In this document: piece after piece, positions 8,572-17,067 of the stretch
How the letters are laid out: each line of letters begins with the position of its first letter
Numbering within the stretch: position 1 is the stretch's first letter
Origin: Hymenobacter sp. IS2118
Lineage (GTDB): Bacteria; Bacteroidota; Bacteroidia; Cytophagales; Hymenobacteraceae
NCBI RefSeq assembly: GCF_000715495.1
Contig: NZ_JNLX01000006.1
Coordinates: 1-64,000, forward strand
Length of the DNA: 64,000 bases
Direction: 5' to 3'
Translations under genes and position numbers: made by a program
Notes under the pieces: generated by a model
What the model saw: the letters and a program-made list of their open reading frames with translations, nothing else
The model's database searches: none
Told to the model about the DNA's origin: nothing

Positions 8572-9978
8572 ATGGCTGAAAATTCCGCATCTCTGCTTGA
8601 CCGCAGCCGCACCGTGGCGGGCCCCGGCTACAACCGCTGGCTGGTGCCCCCGGCGGCGCTGGCCATTCACCTGGCCATTGGCCAGGCCTACGCCTTTAGC
8701 GTGTTCAAGAAGCCCATGGGCGCCCTTATCAGCGGCAATGTAGACGCGCCCGCGCCCGACGACTGGACGGCTGGCCAATTGGCCGTTATTTTCTCCATTG
8801 CCATCGTGCTGCTGGGCCTCTCGGCCGCGGTGTTTGGCAAGTGGCTGGAGCGGGTGGGGCCGCGCAAGGCCATGCTGGCCTCGGCGCTGTGCTTCGCCGG
8901 CGGCTTTCTCATTGCCTCGCTGGGCGTGCATTTGCATAGCATCTGGCTCGTGTATTTCGGCTACGGCTTTGTGGGTGGCTGCGGCCTGGGCATCGGCTAC
9001 ATCTCGCCGGTGAGCACCCTGATAAAGTGGTTTCCTGACCGGCCGGGCGTGGCCACGGGCATGGCCATTATGGGCTTCGGCGGCGGCGCCATGATTGGCT
9101 CGCCACTGGCAGTGGCCCTCATGGCGCAGTTCAAAGACGTGGCGCCCATGGGCGTAGCACCCACATTCATCGTCATGGGCCTTATCTACCTGGCGTTTAT
9201 GATGTTTGGCGTGTTCACCATTCGGGTGCCGGCCGAGGGCTGGAAGCCGGAAGGCTACGTGGTACCCACGACGTCGAGCGCCCTTATCACCACGGCCAAC
9301 GTGGACGCCGACAATGCCATCAAAACGCCGCAGTTCTGGCTGCTGTGGGTGGTGCTGTGCATGAACGTGACGGCCGGCATCGGCGTACTGGAGTCGGCCT
9401 CACCGCTCATTCAGGAGTCCTTTTCGGATGCGGCCATGGGCGCCGGCCGGGGCGTAACGGCGGCGGCAGCAGCCGGCTTTGTGGGCCTGCTCAGCTTGTT
9501 CAACCTGCTGGGCCGTTTCTTCTGGTCTTCGGCTTCTGATAAGCTCGGCCGGAAACCTACTTACATGATATACTTTGGCTTGGGCATTGCGCTGTATGCG
9601 CTGGTGCCCACGCTGGCCGCCAGCGCCTCGCTCACCCTATTTGTGGTGGTGTGCTGCGTGATTATGAGCATGTACGGCGGTGGATTTGCCACCATTCCGG
9701 CGTACCTGCGCGACATGTTTGGCACCATGCAAGTGGGCGCTATTCACGGCCGCTTGCTCACGGCCTGGTCCACGGCCGGTATCCTCGGCCCGCTGCTGGT
9801 GAACTACCTGCGCGACAACCAAAAGGCCAAAGGCCTTACCGGGGCCGCCGCCTACGAAAGCGTATTCTACACCATGGCCGGCGTGCTGGTAGTAGGCTTC
9901 ATCGCCAACATTCTGGTGACGGCCGTGAGTGAGCGGTACCACGTGAAAAAAGCCAATGCTGTGCCCGCGGGCGTGTAA
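8572..9978 (+). CDS. OFA-family MFS transporter (oxalate/formate antiporter-like)
   Basis: A 468-residue inner-membrane carrier with 12 predicted hydrophobic segments. It opens with the typical OFA segment NRWLVPPAALAIHLAIGQAYAFSVFKKPM, and shows GLGIGYISPVSTLIKWFPDRPGVATG, the MFS loop after helix 4-5, and RDMFGTMQVGAIHGRLLTAWSTAGILGP near the C-terminus. OFA carriers move small carboxylates such as oxalate, formate or lactate; the substrate here cannot be deduced. The 48-residue gene 35 bases downstream is a probable partner subunit. A leader hairpin precedes it and a terminator follows the pair. Confidence 0.9.
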   Translation: MAENSASLLDRSRTVAGPGYNRWLVPPAALAIHLAIGQAYAFSVFKKPMGALISGNVDAPAPDDWTAGQLAVIFSIAIVLLGLSAAVFGKWLERVGPRKAMLASALCFAGGFLIASLGVHLHSIWLVYFGYGFVGGCGLGIGYISPVSTLIKWFPDRPGVATGMAIMGFGGGAMIGSPLAVALMAQFKDVAPMGVAPTFIVMGLIYLAFMMFGVFTIRVPAEGWKPEGYVVPTTSSALITTANVDADNAIKTPQFWLLWVVLCMNVTAGIGVLESASPLIQESFSDAAMGAGRGVTAAAAAGFVGLLSLFNLLGRFFWSSASDKLGRKPTYMIYFGLGIALYALVPTLAASASLTLFVVVCCVIMSMYGGGFATIPAYLRDMFGTMQVGAIHGRLLTAWSTAGILGPLLVNYLRDNQKAKGLTGAAAYESVFYTMAGVLVVGFIANILVTAVSERYHVKKANAVPAGV

Positions 9979-10013
9979 GCCTTTTCTTCTCAAATCTGTA
10001 ATTTGAAACTGAT

Positions 10014-10160
10014 ATGAATCCGCAACCGAATTCGCACGCGAACAACACCGAAGAGCCCAGCTCGGGCCTGTCGGTGGCACTGGCCTGGCTGTTTGTGGGC
10101 GTCCCGCTGATGTGGGGCGTGTCGCAAACGTTCATCAAAGCCCTGACGCTGTTCCGATAG
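10014..10160 (+). CDS. Small single-span membrane partner of the MFS carrier
   Basis: A 48-residue ORF with a polar N-terminus (residues 1-18) and one hydrophobic span, VALAWLFVGVPLMWGVSQTF (residues 21-40), then a short positive tail. It lies 35 bases after the MFS gene and before a shared terminator. Short proteins with this ALAWxFVGxPLxWG pattern are known companions of OFA-type MFS carriers and are annotated in some genomes as MFS transporter small subunit; this assignment is from memory of the family. The position and pattern make it a real gene despite its length. Confidence 0.72.
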   Translation: MNPQPNSHANNTEEPSSGLSVALAWLFVGVPLMWGVSQTFIKALTLFR

Positions 10161-10188
10161 CCTGGCTTTTTGTTACTGTTTACTGAAA

Positions 10189-10220
10189 AGCAGCCGGCCT
10201 TGGGTCGGCTGCTTTTTTTT
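10189..10220 (+). terminator. Rho-independent terminator after the MFS pair
   Basis: AGCAGCCG (10189-10196) pairs with CGGCTGCT (10206-10213) and is followed by an eight-base T-run (10213-10220). It ends the MFS plus small-subunit transcript. Confidence 0.9.
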
Positions 10221-10312
10221 ATTGAGCTGTCACTATTTCAGAAGAATTTCAAAGTAGCTTTTCCGGTCTAAACCGGCTTTAAGCACCGGCGCAAAAATAA
10301 ATGGGTACTGAG

Positions 10313-10484
10313 TAGACTTGTTCCCGAATAAGCAGAAACGAAAAAAGCGAGTCATGCTGAGCGCAGCCGAAGCGTCTCTACCGCGCAACTAATCCAATCG
10401 ACTCAACGAAGCGGTAGAGATGCTTCGGCTGCGCTCAGCATGACCGTCGATTTTACACTTTTTTTGTATTTAGGAACAAGTCTA
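10313..10484. repeat. Nested inverted repeat, MITE-like
   Basis: The outer 12-base perfect inverted repeat TAGACTTGTTCC (10313-10324) and its complement (10473-10484) flank an inner hairpin with 34-base arms (10351-10384 and 10411-10444) that differ at one position. The inner arm begins GTCATGCTGAGCGCAGCC, a sequence type I recall as interspersed in Hymenobacter genomes. No target-site duplication is obvious. The rest of the spacer (10221-10565) holds no gene. Confidence 0.8.
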
Positions 10485-10522
10485 GTTTTTGTAAAATACT
10501 GTGGGACAACCCTGACCTTGCG

Positions 10523-10564
10523 GCTTGTAGCTTAAAGCTTGTGGCTGACTGCTTACTTTACGGC
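10523..10564. repeat. Heptad repeat K (single arm before M20 peptidase)
   Basis: Six tandem degenerate heptads (GCTTGTA, GCTTAAA, GCTTGTG, GCTGACT, GCTTACT, TTACGGC) end one base before the peptidase ATG. They closely resemble the right arm of palindrome E at 41876-41917. No partner arm was found nearby. Confidence 0.65.
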
Positions 10565-10565
10565 T

Positions 10566-12089
10566 ATGAAAAAGCTATTCGCGCTGGCCTTGGTGGCCCT
10601 GCTGGGGTCGGTGCAGGCCAACGACCCGCTGCAAAAAGTCCGGCAGTTCCGGCAGGCAAACGAGCACGCGCTGCTGGCCGAGTTTGAGCAGCTGGTGGCC
10701 ATCCCGAACGTGGCCGCCGACACGGCCAACCTGCGCCGCACGGCCCTGTTTATTCAGGACATGATGCGCCGCCGCGGCATTAAAACGCAGCTGCTGGCCG
10801 CGCCCACGGCGGGCGCGCCGCCAGTGGTGTTTGGCGAGGTGCGCACGCCGGGTGCCACCCGCACCGTCATTTTCTACGCGCACTACGACGGCCAGCCTGT
10901 GAACCCCGCCCAGTGGCGCGAAGGCCTCAGCCCCTTCACGCCTACGCTGGCCACGGGCCCGCTCGACCGCGGCGGCCAGCTGGCAGCCCGGCCCGCATCC
11001 GGCCAGCCCTTCAGCCCCGACTGGCGCCTCTACGCCCGCAGCGCTTCCGACGACAAAGCCGGGGTGATGACCATCCTGGCTGGCTACCAGGCGCTGGTGG
11101 CCAGTAAGCTCAAGCCCAGGGTCAACATCAAGTTCTTTTTTGAAGGCGAGGAAGAGCGGGGCTCGCCGCACCTGGCCGAAATCCTGGCCCGTCACAAACC
11201 ACTGCTGGCCTCGGATGTGTGGGTGATTTGCGACGGGCCGGTGCACCAGTCGGGCCGCAAGCAGGTGGTGTTTGGCGCGCGCGGCGACGTAAACATGAGC
11301 CTGAAGGTGTACGGCCCGCGCCGCCCTCTGCACAGCGGGCACTACGGCAACTGGGTGCCCAACCCGGCCCTGGCCCTCTCGCGCCTGCTGGCCTCCATGA
11401 CGGATAGCACCGGCCGGGTGCGCGTGGCGGGCTTCTACGATGACGTGACACCGCTCAGCCAGGCTGAGAAAACGGCCCTGGGTCAGGTGCCGAATCTGGA
11501 TAAAACCATTCAGCAAGAGCTGGGCTTTGCCCGGCCCTACGGCACCGGCCAGTCGCTGGTGGAGCTGCTCAACCAGCCTTCGCTCAACATCAATGGCATG
11601 CAGAGTGCCAATGTGGGCGCGCAGGCGGCCAACGTTATTCCCACGGTGGCTTCGGCCGTGCTGGACCTGCGCCTGGTGCCTGGCAACGACGCCCAACGCC
11701 AGGTGCAGAAAGTAATCCGCCACATCGAGCGGCAGGGCTACCACGTAACCACCGCCGAACCCACCGACGCCGAGCGTGCCCAGTACCCGCTGCTGGCCTG
11801 CGTGCAGCCCGAAACCGGTTACAATGCCCAGCGCACCCGCCTCGACCTGCCCATTGCCCGCCAGATTATTGCCGCCGTGCAAACCACCACCCCTGACCCC
11901 GTGGTAGTGCTACCCACCATGGGCGGCAGCCTACCGCTCTACGTGTTCGAGCAGCAGCTAGGCGCCCAGACTATTACGGTGCCCGTGGCCAACTACGACA
12001 ATAACCAGCACGCTGAAAACGAGAACATTCGCCTTGGTAATTTGTGGGACGGGATTGAAACCATGGCTGCTATTATGCTGCTGAAGTAG
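10566..12089 (+). CDS. M20-family metallopeptidase, exported
   Basis: A 507-residue protein with a signal peptide (MKKLFALALVALLGSVQA). The ATG at 10566 is chosen because it starts the signal peptide; the earlier in-frame start lies in the heptad repeat. M20 zinc-site motifs are visible: YAHYDGQP (His106, Asp108), SDDKAG (about residue 161) and the catalytic GEEERGSP (about 195), with the dimerisation domain inserted between and a late HAENENIRLGN segment supplying the last histidine. M20 enzymes of this type act as dipeptidases or aminoacylases; it probably hydrolyses small peptides in the periplasm. It is isolated, flanked by repeats. Confidence 0.9.
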   Translation: MKKLFALALVALLGSVQANDPLQKVRQFRQANEHALLAEFEQLVAIPNVAADTANLRRTALFIQDMMRRRGIKTQLLAAPTAGAPPVVFGEVRTPGATRTVIFYAHYDGQPVNPAQWREGLSPFTPTLATGPLDRGGQLAARPASGQPFSPDWRLYARSASDDKAGVMTILAGYQALVASKLKPRVNIKFFFEGEEERGSPHLAEILARHKPLLASDVWVICDGPVHQSGRKQVVFGARGDVNMSLKVYGPRRPLHSGHYGNWVPNPALALSRLLASMTDSTGRVRVAGFYDDVTPLSQAEKTALGQVPNLDKTIQQELGFARPYGTGQSLVELLNQPSLNINGMQSANVGAQAANVIPTVASAVLDLRLVPGNDAQRQVQKVIRHIERQGYHVTTAEPTDAERAQYPLLACVQPETGYNAQRTRLDLPIARQIIAAVQTTTPDPVVVLPTMGGSLPLYVFEQQLGAQTITVPVANYDNNQHAENENIRLGNLWDGIETMAAIMLLK

Positions 12090-12122
12090 GTGGCTATGCT
12101 GGCGGTTGCCTGACCTCCTGAC

Positions 12123-12360
12123 CCCAGCGTTGATAGGTTCTGGCTCGCCGCCTGCAAACCCCATCCCCCAACCCCCCTCCGCTTGATGCGCGGAATCCTC
12201 TGGGGGAAGGGGAGCTAATTTTTCAGGTATAATTAATTAAAAATCAAATTTTTATGATTATAAGCTAGTCCCCCTTCCCCCGGAGGATTCCGCGCATCAA
12301 GCGGAGGGGGGCTAGGGGATGGGGTGAACGGGCGGCGAACCTGAACATATCAACGCTGGG
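12123..12360. repeat. Large inverted repeat with 95-base arms
   Basis: Left arm 12123-12217 and right arm 12266-12360 are the same length and align without gaps with a little over ten mismatches, around a 48-base AT-rich centre. Each arm contains a GC-rich core with CCGCTTGATGCGCGGAATCC and C- and G-runs. The spacer 12090-12502 holds no gene apart from this. An RNA copy would fold into a very stable stem. It resembles non-autonomous palindromic elements. Confidence 0.85.
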
Positions 12361-12502
12361 ACCAAGGGTGAGGCGCACGTGTAGGAGGAAGCGAACTAGC
12401 TAATATCAGCTACTTATTCCTCAGCCGCCGGGAAGATTTAACTCGTAAGAGGTTACTAGCTGGGCCGACTCCATCGGCACCGCATCAGCTCAAGCCTTTT
12501 GT

Positions 12503-13102
12503 ATGTCTGTCCCCACCTATCCCAGCGGCACCGTGCGTGCTTTGCTGGCCACTGAGCACGTTTCGGAAGCCACCCGCGCCGTTCTTGAAAGCCGCCTAAA
12601 TGCCCCTGCTGCCTACGAACCGCAGTTGTTGGCACCCGAAACATTTGCCCTGCTCGAAGCCGTAGCCGCCCGCATTTTCCCCCAGCCCGACCGGCCTGAA
12701 AACCCCATTGCCCTGGCCCCCGCCGTGGACCAACGTTTGGCCGAAGGTCGCGCCGATGGCTGGCGCTACGATGCCCTTCCGCCCGACCGCGAGGCCATGC
12801 GCCTGGGCTTGGGCGGCATTGATGAAATAGCGCAGGAGCTATTTCAGGCAGAATTTATGGCGTTGAGTGCCGAGCAGCAGGATGCCGCGCTGCAGGCCCT
12901 GGCCGACGGCAACCCGCCCGGCGCTGCTTGGGAAACGCTGGATGCGGGCCGCTTCTTTGAAGAGTTGCTGGCCGAGCTCGCCGAAAACTACTACGCCCAC
13001 CCGCTGGCCCAGGAAGAAATTGGGTACGTTGGTATGGCCGACTTACCGGCCTGGACGAAAATCGGCCTTAACGAACGCGACGAACGGGAACCCGGCGAAT
13101 AA
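12503..13102 (+). CDS. Gluconate 2-dehydrogenase subunit 3-like protein
   Basis: A 199-residue protein matching the small gamma subunit of membrane-bound FAD-dependent sugar and alcohol dehydrogenases. The family core TFALLEAVAARIFPQPDRP is at residues 45-65, and the YYAHPLAQEEIGYVGMADLPAW segment is near the C-terminus. No twin-arginine signal is apparent. It precedes the GMC oxidoreductase gene by about 105 bases, the standard pairing for these complexes. It is thought to stabilise or help export the catalytic subunit. Confident on family, less on the complex's substrate. Confidence 0.85.
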   Translation: MSVPTYPSGTVRALLATEHVSEATRAVLESRLNAPAAYEPQLLAPETFALLEAVAARIFPQPDRPENPIALAPAVDQRLAEGRADGWRYDALPPDREAMRLGLGGIDEIAQELFQAEFMALSAEQQDAALQALADGNPPGAAWETLDAGRFFEELLAELAENYYAHPLAQEEIGYVGMADLPAWTKIGLNERDEREPGE

Positions 13103-13201
13103 TGACTGAGCGACGGAGTGACGGAGTAAATGGCGCAAGCGTCGCTACCCGGTTGCTTCCTGGCCCATTCGCTCAGTTACTCAATCACTCAATCACTCAT
13201 T
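13101..13201. repeat. Palindrome J (8-nt period variant)
   Basis: The left arm (13101-13133) and right arm (13165-13201) can pair with a 4-base gap. The right arm repeats ACTCAATC at an 8-base period; the left repeats ACGGAGT. The left arm starts in the upstream stop region and the right arm ends seven bases before the GMC ATG. It looks like a variant of the heptad family. Confidence 0.6.
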
Positions 13202-13207
13202 GATAAA

Positions 13208-14902
13208 ATGCCCGACGAAGAAATCCTAGAAGAAGGCGTCCTCAGCCCCGTTGAACCCGAAATTCAAGACCCGCTACTGCGCGCGCTGATGGCCGACGAA
13301 CCCGCGCCGGCAGCAGCGCCGGTTGCCACTCCACTCGAACAGCCCCAGGCCGTGCCGGCCGAAGCCGATGAAGTGGACTGCCTGGTGATTGGCTTGGGTG
13401 CGGGCGGCGCGCCCCTGCTGGCCCGCCTGGCCATGGCCGGCCTAAAGGTGATGGCGCTGGAAGCCGGACCCTGGCACAACCCCACCACCGACTTCGCCAC
13501 CGACGAAAAAGCCCAGGACTTCCTATTTTGGAACGATGAGCGGCTGGCCGCTGGGGCCGACCCGCTGGCCATGGGCAAGAACAACTCCGGTACCGGCGTG
13601 GGCGGCTCTACGCTGCACTACACCGCCTACACGCCCCGCCCCCTGCCCGACGACCTGCACGTACGGCGCGACTTCGGGCAGGGCGAGGACTGGCCCGTGA
13701 GCTACGAAGAACTGGAGCCGTACTACAACGAGGTCGAGCGCTTTATTGGCGTATCCGGCCCCACACCTTACCCGTGGGGCCCCGCTCGCAGCCAGGGCTA
13801 CCCCATGGCCCCGCTGCCCCTCAATAGTGCCGCCCAGCTGATGGTGCGCGGCGCGGAAAAAATGGGAATCAAGACCTCGCCGGCGGCCAACGCGGCCCTC
13901 TCGGCCCGCTACTACCAGGACGGCGTGGGCTGGCGCGAGGCCTGCACCAACCGCGGCTTTTGCCAGGCGGGCTGCTCCAACGGAGCCAAGTCGAGCATGG
14001 ACGTGACGTACATTCCGTTGGCGGTGAAGCACGGGGCCGTTATTCAGCCCAACAGCTTCGTGACGGAGATTGAGCGCGACGAGCGCGGCCGCGTCACGGG
14101 CGTGGTGTACACGCACAACGGGGAGCAGAAGCGCCAGCGCTGCCGCAATCTGTTTCTGTGCGGCGGTTCGGTGGAAACGCCGCGCTTGCTGCTGCTCAAC
14201 GAGTTGGGGCTGAGCAGCGGGCAGGTGGGCCGCAACCTCATGGCCCACCCCGGCCTGCAGGTATGGGGCACGTTTGCCGACGAAGTGCGGCCCAACAAAG
14301 GCATTCCCGGCGGGCTTATTTCGCAGGATACGCACCGGCCGGCCGGGGCCGACTTTGTGGGCGGCTACCTGCTGCAAAGCATCGGGGTGATGCCCGTGAC
14401 ATTTGCCGGGCAGGTGGCGCGGGGCCGCAAGTACTGGGGCCAGCAGCTGCGCGACTACATGAAAAACTTCAACCACATTGCCGGCATCAATATCCTCGGC
14501 GACTGCCTGCCCCACGCCGACAACTTCCTGGAGCTGGCCGAAGAAAAGGACGGCCGCGGCCTGCCCAAGCCCCGCCTGCATTTCACGGCCCAGGAAAACG
14601 AGCAGCGCATGAACGCCCACGCCGAGAAAATCATGCGCGGCATTTGGGAAGCTGCCGGTGCCACCGACATCTGGTCGTTTCAGCGCTACGCCCACGTCAT
14701 TGGCACGGCCCGCATGGGCCTGAGCGGCGACGATGCCGTGGTGGATGCCAACGGCCGCGTTTTCGACGTGCCCAACCTCTACATTTCCGATAACTCCACC
14801 TTTCCCAGCGCGCTGAGCGTGAACCCGGCCCTCACCATTATGGCCCTGAGCCTGCGCACCGCCGACAAGTTTCTGGAGAGCCAGCAGCGCCGGGACGGTT
14901 GA
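13208..14902 (+). CDS. GMC-family FAD oxidoreductase (catalytic subunit)
   Basis: A 564-residue flavoprotein. The ATG at 13208 is preferred because the in-frame upstream extension consists only of repeat sequence. After an acidic tail, the FAD-binding motif GLGAGGAP is at residues 62-69 and EAG at the end of beta-2; GTGVGGSTLHYTAYTPR is the GMC signature-1 region and GGSVETPRLLLL signature-2. The C-terminus has HVIGTARMG and NPALTIMALS, close to the active-site histidine region. With the subunit-3 gene upstream it likely oxidises a sugar or polyol and passes electrons to the respiratory chain. It is followed by a GH1-like gene, suggesting a sugar substrate. Confidence 0.9.
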   Translation: MPDEEILEEGVLSPVEPEIQDPLLRALMADEPAPAAAPVATPLEQPQAVPAEADEVDCLVIGLGAGGAPLLARLAMAGLKVMALEAGPWHNPTTDFATDEKAQDFLFWNDERLAAGADPLAMGKNNSGTGVGGSTLHYTAYTPRPLPDDLHVRRDFGQGEDWPVSYEELEPYYNEVERFIGVSGPTPYPWGPARSQGYPMAPLPLNSAAQLMVRGAEKMGIKTSPAANAALSARYYQDGVGWREACTNRGFCQAGCSNGAKSSMDVTYIPLAVKHGAVIQPNSFVTEIERDERGRVTGVVYTHNGEQKRQRCRNLFLCGGSVETPRLLLLNELGLSSGQVGRNLMAHPGLQVWGTFADEVRPNKGIPGGLISQDTHRPAGADFVGGYLLQSIGVMPVTFAGQVARGRKYWGQQLRDYMKNFNHIAGINILGDCLPHADNFLELAEEKDGRGLPKPRLHFTAQENEQRMNAHAEKIMRGIWEAAGATDIWSFQRYAHVIGTARMGLSGDDAVVDANGRVFDVPNLYISDNSTFPSALSVNPALTIMALSLRTADKFLESQQRRDG

Positions 14903-14908
14903 ACGACC

Positions 14909-15083
14909 ACTCCCCTCCTTTCTTAAGGAGGGGATGTTCGAGCCAACGACTCGGACGGGGGTGGTACAGTCGTTGCACGATGGACGAACAAGTCTTGCGG
15001 GAGTGTTCGGGTGTCGTGCAACGACTGCACCACCCCAGCTTACGCTTCGCGTAAGCGTCCCCTCCTTAAAAAAGGAGGGGAGT
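14909..15083. repeat. Nested inverted repeat between GMC and GH1-like genes
   Basis: Outer 26-base arms (14909-14934 and 15058-15083) have one mismatch and are themselves partly palindromic (CCTCCTT...AAGGAGG). Inner 21-base arms (14960-14980 and 15014-15034) have one mismatch. A separate small palindrome GCTTACGCTTCGCGTAAGC sits in the right half. This fills the spacer and encodes no gene. Confidence 0.85.
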
Positions 15084-15105
15084 TTCTGTTCTTTTAGCAC
15101 TTTCC

Positions 15106-16440
15106 ATGAAATCTTTTCTCACCAACATCAAAGACCATTTCGGCAGTGGCAAGTACGAGGGCGACCAGTACGGCGGCGCGCAAGGGCACAACGGCAACGG
15201 CCTGCCCACTGGGCTGCCCAATAACTTTATGTTTGCCACTGGCATTGAGTGCAGCTACCCCACCATCGATAACGGCAAAACCCGCCGCGACCTGCTGGCC
15301 GAGTGCGACCACTACAACCGCTACAAGGAAGACCTGGCCCTGGTAAAGGAAATGGGCCTGAAGGTGCTGCGCTACGGCTTGCCCTATTACAAGATTCAGC
15401 TTGGGCCCAATAAGTACGACTGGGAATTTGCCGATGCGGCCATGGCTGAGATTCGGCGGCTGGGCATTACCCCGATTCTGGATTTGATGCACTTCGGGGT
15501 GCCCGATTTTATTGGCAACTTCCAGAACCCCGAGCTGCCGGTGCATTTTGCGGCCTACTGCAAAGCCGTGGCCAAGCGCTATCCCTGGGTGCGGTTTTAC
15601 ACGCCCATCAACGAGATATACGTAACGGCCAAGCTCAGCGCCAAAGACGGCATCTGGAACGAGCAGTTGACCACCGACAAAGCCTTCGTGACGGCCTTGA
15701 AGCACCTGGTGGCGGCCAGCATCATGGGCACGCAGCAGATTGCCAAGCACCGCCCCGACTGCATTATCGTGCAGAGCGAGTCGGCGGAGTTCACGCACGA
15801 GCTGCGCGCCGAACACACTTATGAGGTGCAAATATGGAACAAGCTGCGCTTCGCCTCGCTCGACTTGCTCTATGCCCGCCACCCCGAAGGCGAAGTACTG
15901 AACTACTTGTATGACAACGGCATGACGCGCCGCGAGTACGACTGGTTCATGGCCGGCGAGCCCCCCGGATACCAGATAATGGGCAACGACTACTACGGCC
16001 GCAACGAGAAAATTATGCTGCCCGATGGCACCATCCAAACCAGCATCGACGTGCTGGGCTGGTACAACATCACCCACGAGTACTACCTGCGCTACCGCAA
16101 ACCGGTGATGCACACCGAAACCAACGTGCTCGACGCCGACGGCGCCCCCGCGTGGCTGTGGAAGCAGTGGGTAAACATCCTGCGGATGCGTAAAGAGGGC
16201 GTGCCCGTGCTCGGCTTCAACTGGTATTCCCTCATCGACCAGATTGACTGGGACAAGGGCCTGGCCCGCAAAGAGGGCACCGTGAACCCCTGCGGCCTGT
16301 TCGACCTGGACCGCAAGCCCCGCCCCGTGGCCGACGCCTATAAAATGCTACTCCAGGAATACGGCCAGATTACGATAGTGCCCCACGGCGAGCTGTTTGA
16401 AATAACCGAAGCCCCTGCCACGCTGAAAGTGGAAGTGTAG
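15106..16440 (+). CDS. GH1-like glycoside hydrolase
   Basis: A 444-residue protein without a signal peptide, so probably cytoplasmic. It shows a (beta/alpha)8 glycosidase pattern: FMFATGIECSYPT near the start, TPINEI with the candidate acid/base Glu170 (compare TxNEP in GH1), and HTETN with the candidate nucleophile Glu338 (compare TENG). FDLDRKPRPVADAYKMLL is the usual GH1 C-terminal helix. Specificity cannot be told. The loops differ from classical beta-glucosidases, so it may belong to a GH1-related clan A family. Palindromes lie on both sides. It may act with the upstream dehydrogenase pair on sugars. Confidence 0.75.
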   Translation: MKSFLTNIKDHFGSGKYEGDQYGGAQGHNGNGLPTGLPNNFMFATGIECSYPTIDNGKTRRDLLAECDHYNRYKEDLALVKEMGLKVLRYGLPYYKIQLGPNKYDWEFADAAMAEIRRLGITPILDLMHFGVPDFIGNFQNPELPVHFAAYCKAVAKRYPWVRFYTPINEIYVTAKLSAKDGIWNEQLTTDKAFVTALKHLVAASIMGTQQIAKHRPDCIIVQSESAEFTHELRAEHTYEVQIWNKLRFASLDLLYARHPEGEVLNYLYDNGMTRREYDWFMAGEPPGYQIMGNDYYGRNEKIMLPDGTIQTSIDVLGWYNITHEYYLRYRKPVMHTETNVLDADGAPAWLWKQWVNILRMRKEGVPVLGFNWYSLIDQIDWDKGLARKEGTVNPCGLFDLDRKPRPVADAYKMLLQEYGQITIVPHGELFEITEAPATLKVEV

Positions 16441-16457
16441 CTGTTGGCGCACCAACA

Positions 16458-16499
16458 CAAAGCCCCCAACTGCTCCGTGCGGAGCAGTTGGGGGCTTTG
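16458..16499. terminator. Bidirectional-type hairpin after the GH1-like gene
   Basis: Perfect 20-base arms (16458-16477 and 16480-16499) with a 2-base loop lie 18 bases after the stop. The stem is flanked by AAA/TTT so it can act on either strand, but there is no long T-run. Confidence 0.8.
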
Positions 16500-16552
16500 C
16501 GCTATAAGTGTTTGCCTATTTTCATGCATCCTCTTACCCTTCGACCACTCCC

Positions 16553-16834
16553 ATGCCCACTACCTGTCTGCTGTTGCGCGTGGCCGCGGCCTGGCCCCTG
16601 CCGGGCCTGGGGCTGCTGGCCCTGCCCGCCGGGCCCACCCCCCACCTGGCGGGCTACGCGCTGCACACGGCATTGGCCGTTGAGCTGCGGCGGGCCGTTG
16701 GCACTGGCTGCTCCGGCACGGCCACCGTTGAGGAAGTGACCCGGCCCGAGGGCGCGGTGCGGGGCCTGCTGCTCGACCTGGGCGCCGCCGACGCCAACTT
16801 GCTGCCCGGCACCGAAATCTGGCTGGCCGGCTGA
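16553..16834 (+). CDS. Small hypothetical protein
   Basis: A 93-residue ORF starting MPTTCLLLRVAAAWPLPGLG. The N-terminal half is hydrophobic with many Pro and Gly residues. The C-terminal half (VEEVTRPEGAVRGLLLDLGAADANLLPGTEIWLAG) resembles a small beta-rich fold. No family was recognised. It sits alone between a terminator and the DUF5686 gene, and has GC-rich codon use like its neighbours. A real but unknown gene is likely, not certain. Confidence 0.5.
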   Translation: MPTTCLLLRVAAAWPLPGLGLLALPAGPTPHLAGYALHTALAVELRRAVGTGCSGTATVEEVTRPEGAVRGLLLDLGAADANLLPGTEIWLAG

Positions 16835-17067
16835 GCCGGGAAGTTGCCCGGCACCGGCCGCACCGAATTTCACCGGCACTTCAGAAGTTTCTGCTGCCAC
16901 CCAAAAAACTGTCGCCATTTATCTGATGAACAAGTTTTTAGCAGAATACACTAATTCCCGATGGCACAATCTGACAATTCTCGTCGGAACTAGTTGGGAG
17001 GCCGCCCCGCTTTACGTAGATTGCGCGTCTACTGTCGCACCACGCATTTGGCCAATCTGTACTACGT

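Noticed and set aside
10575..15100. Long minus-strand open frames opposite the M20 peptidase and GMC genes
   Set aside because: They mirror strong plus-strand genes with family motifs, show His/Gln/Val-rich low-complexity translations and arise from high third-position GC. Similar mirror frames at 30626-32500, 32610-34028 and 50181-51803 were dropped for the same reason.
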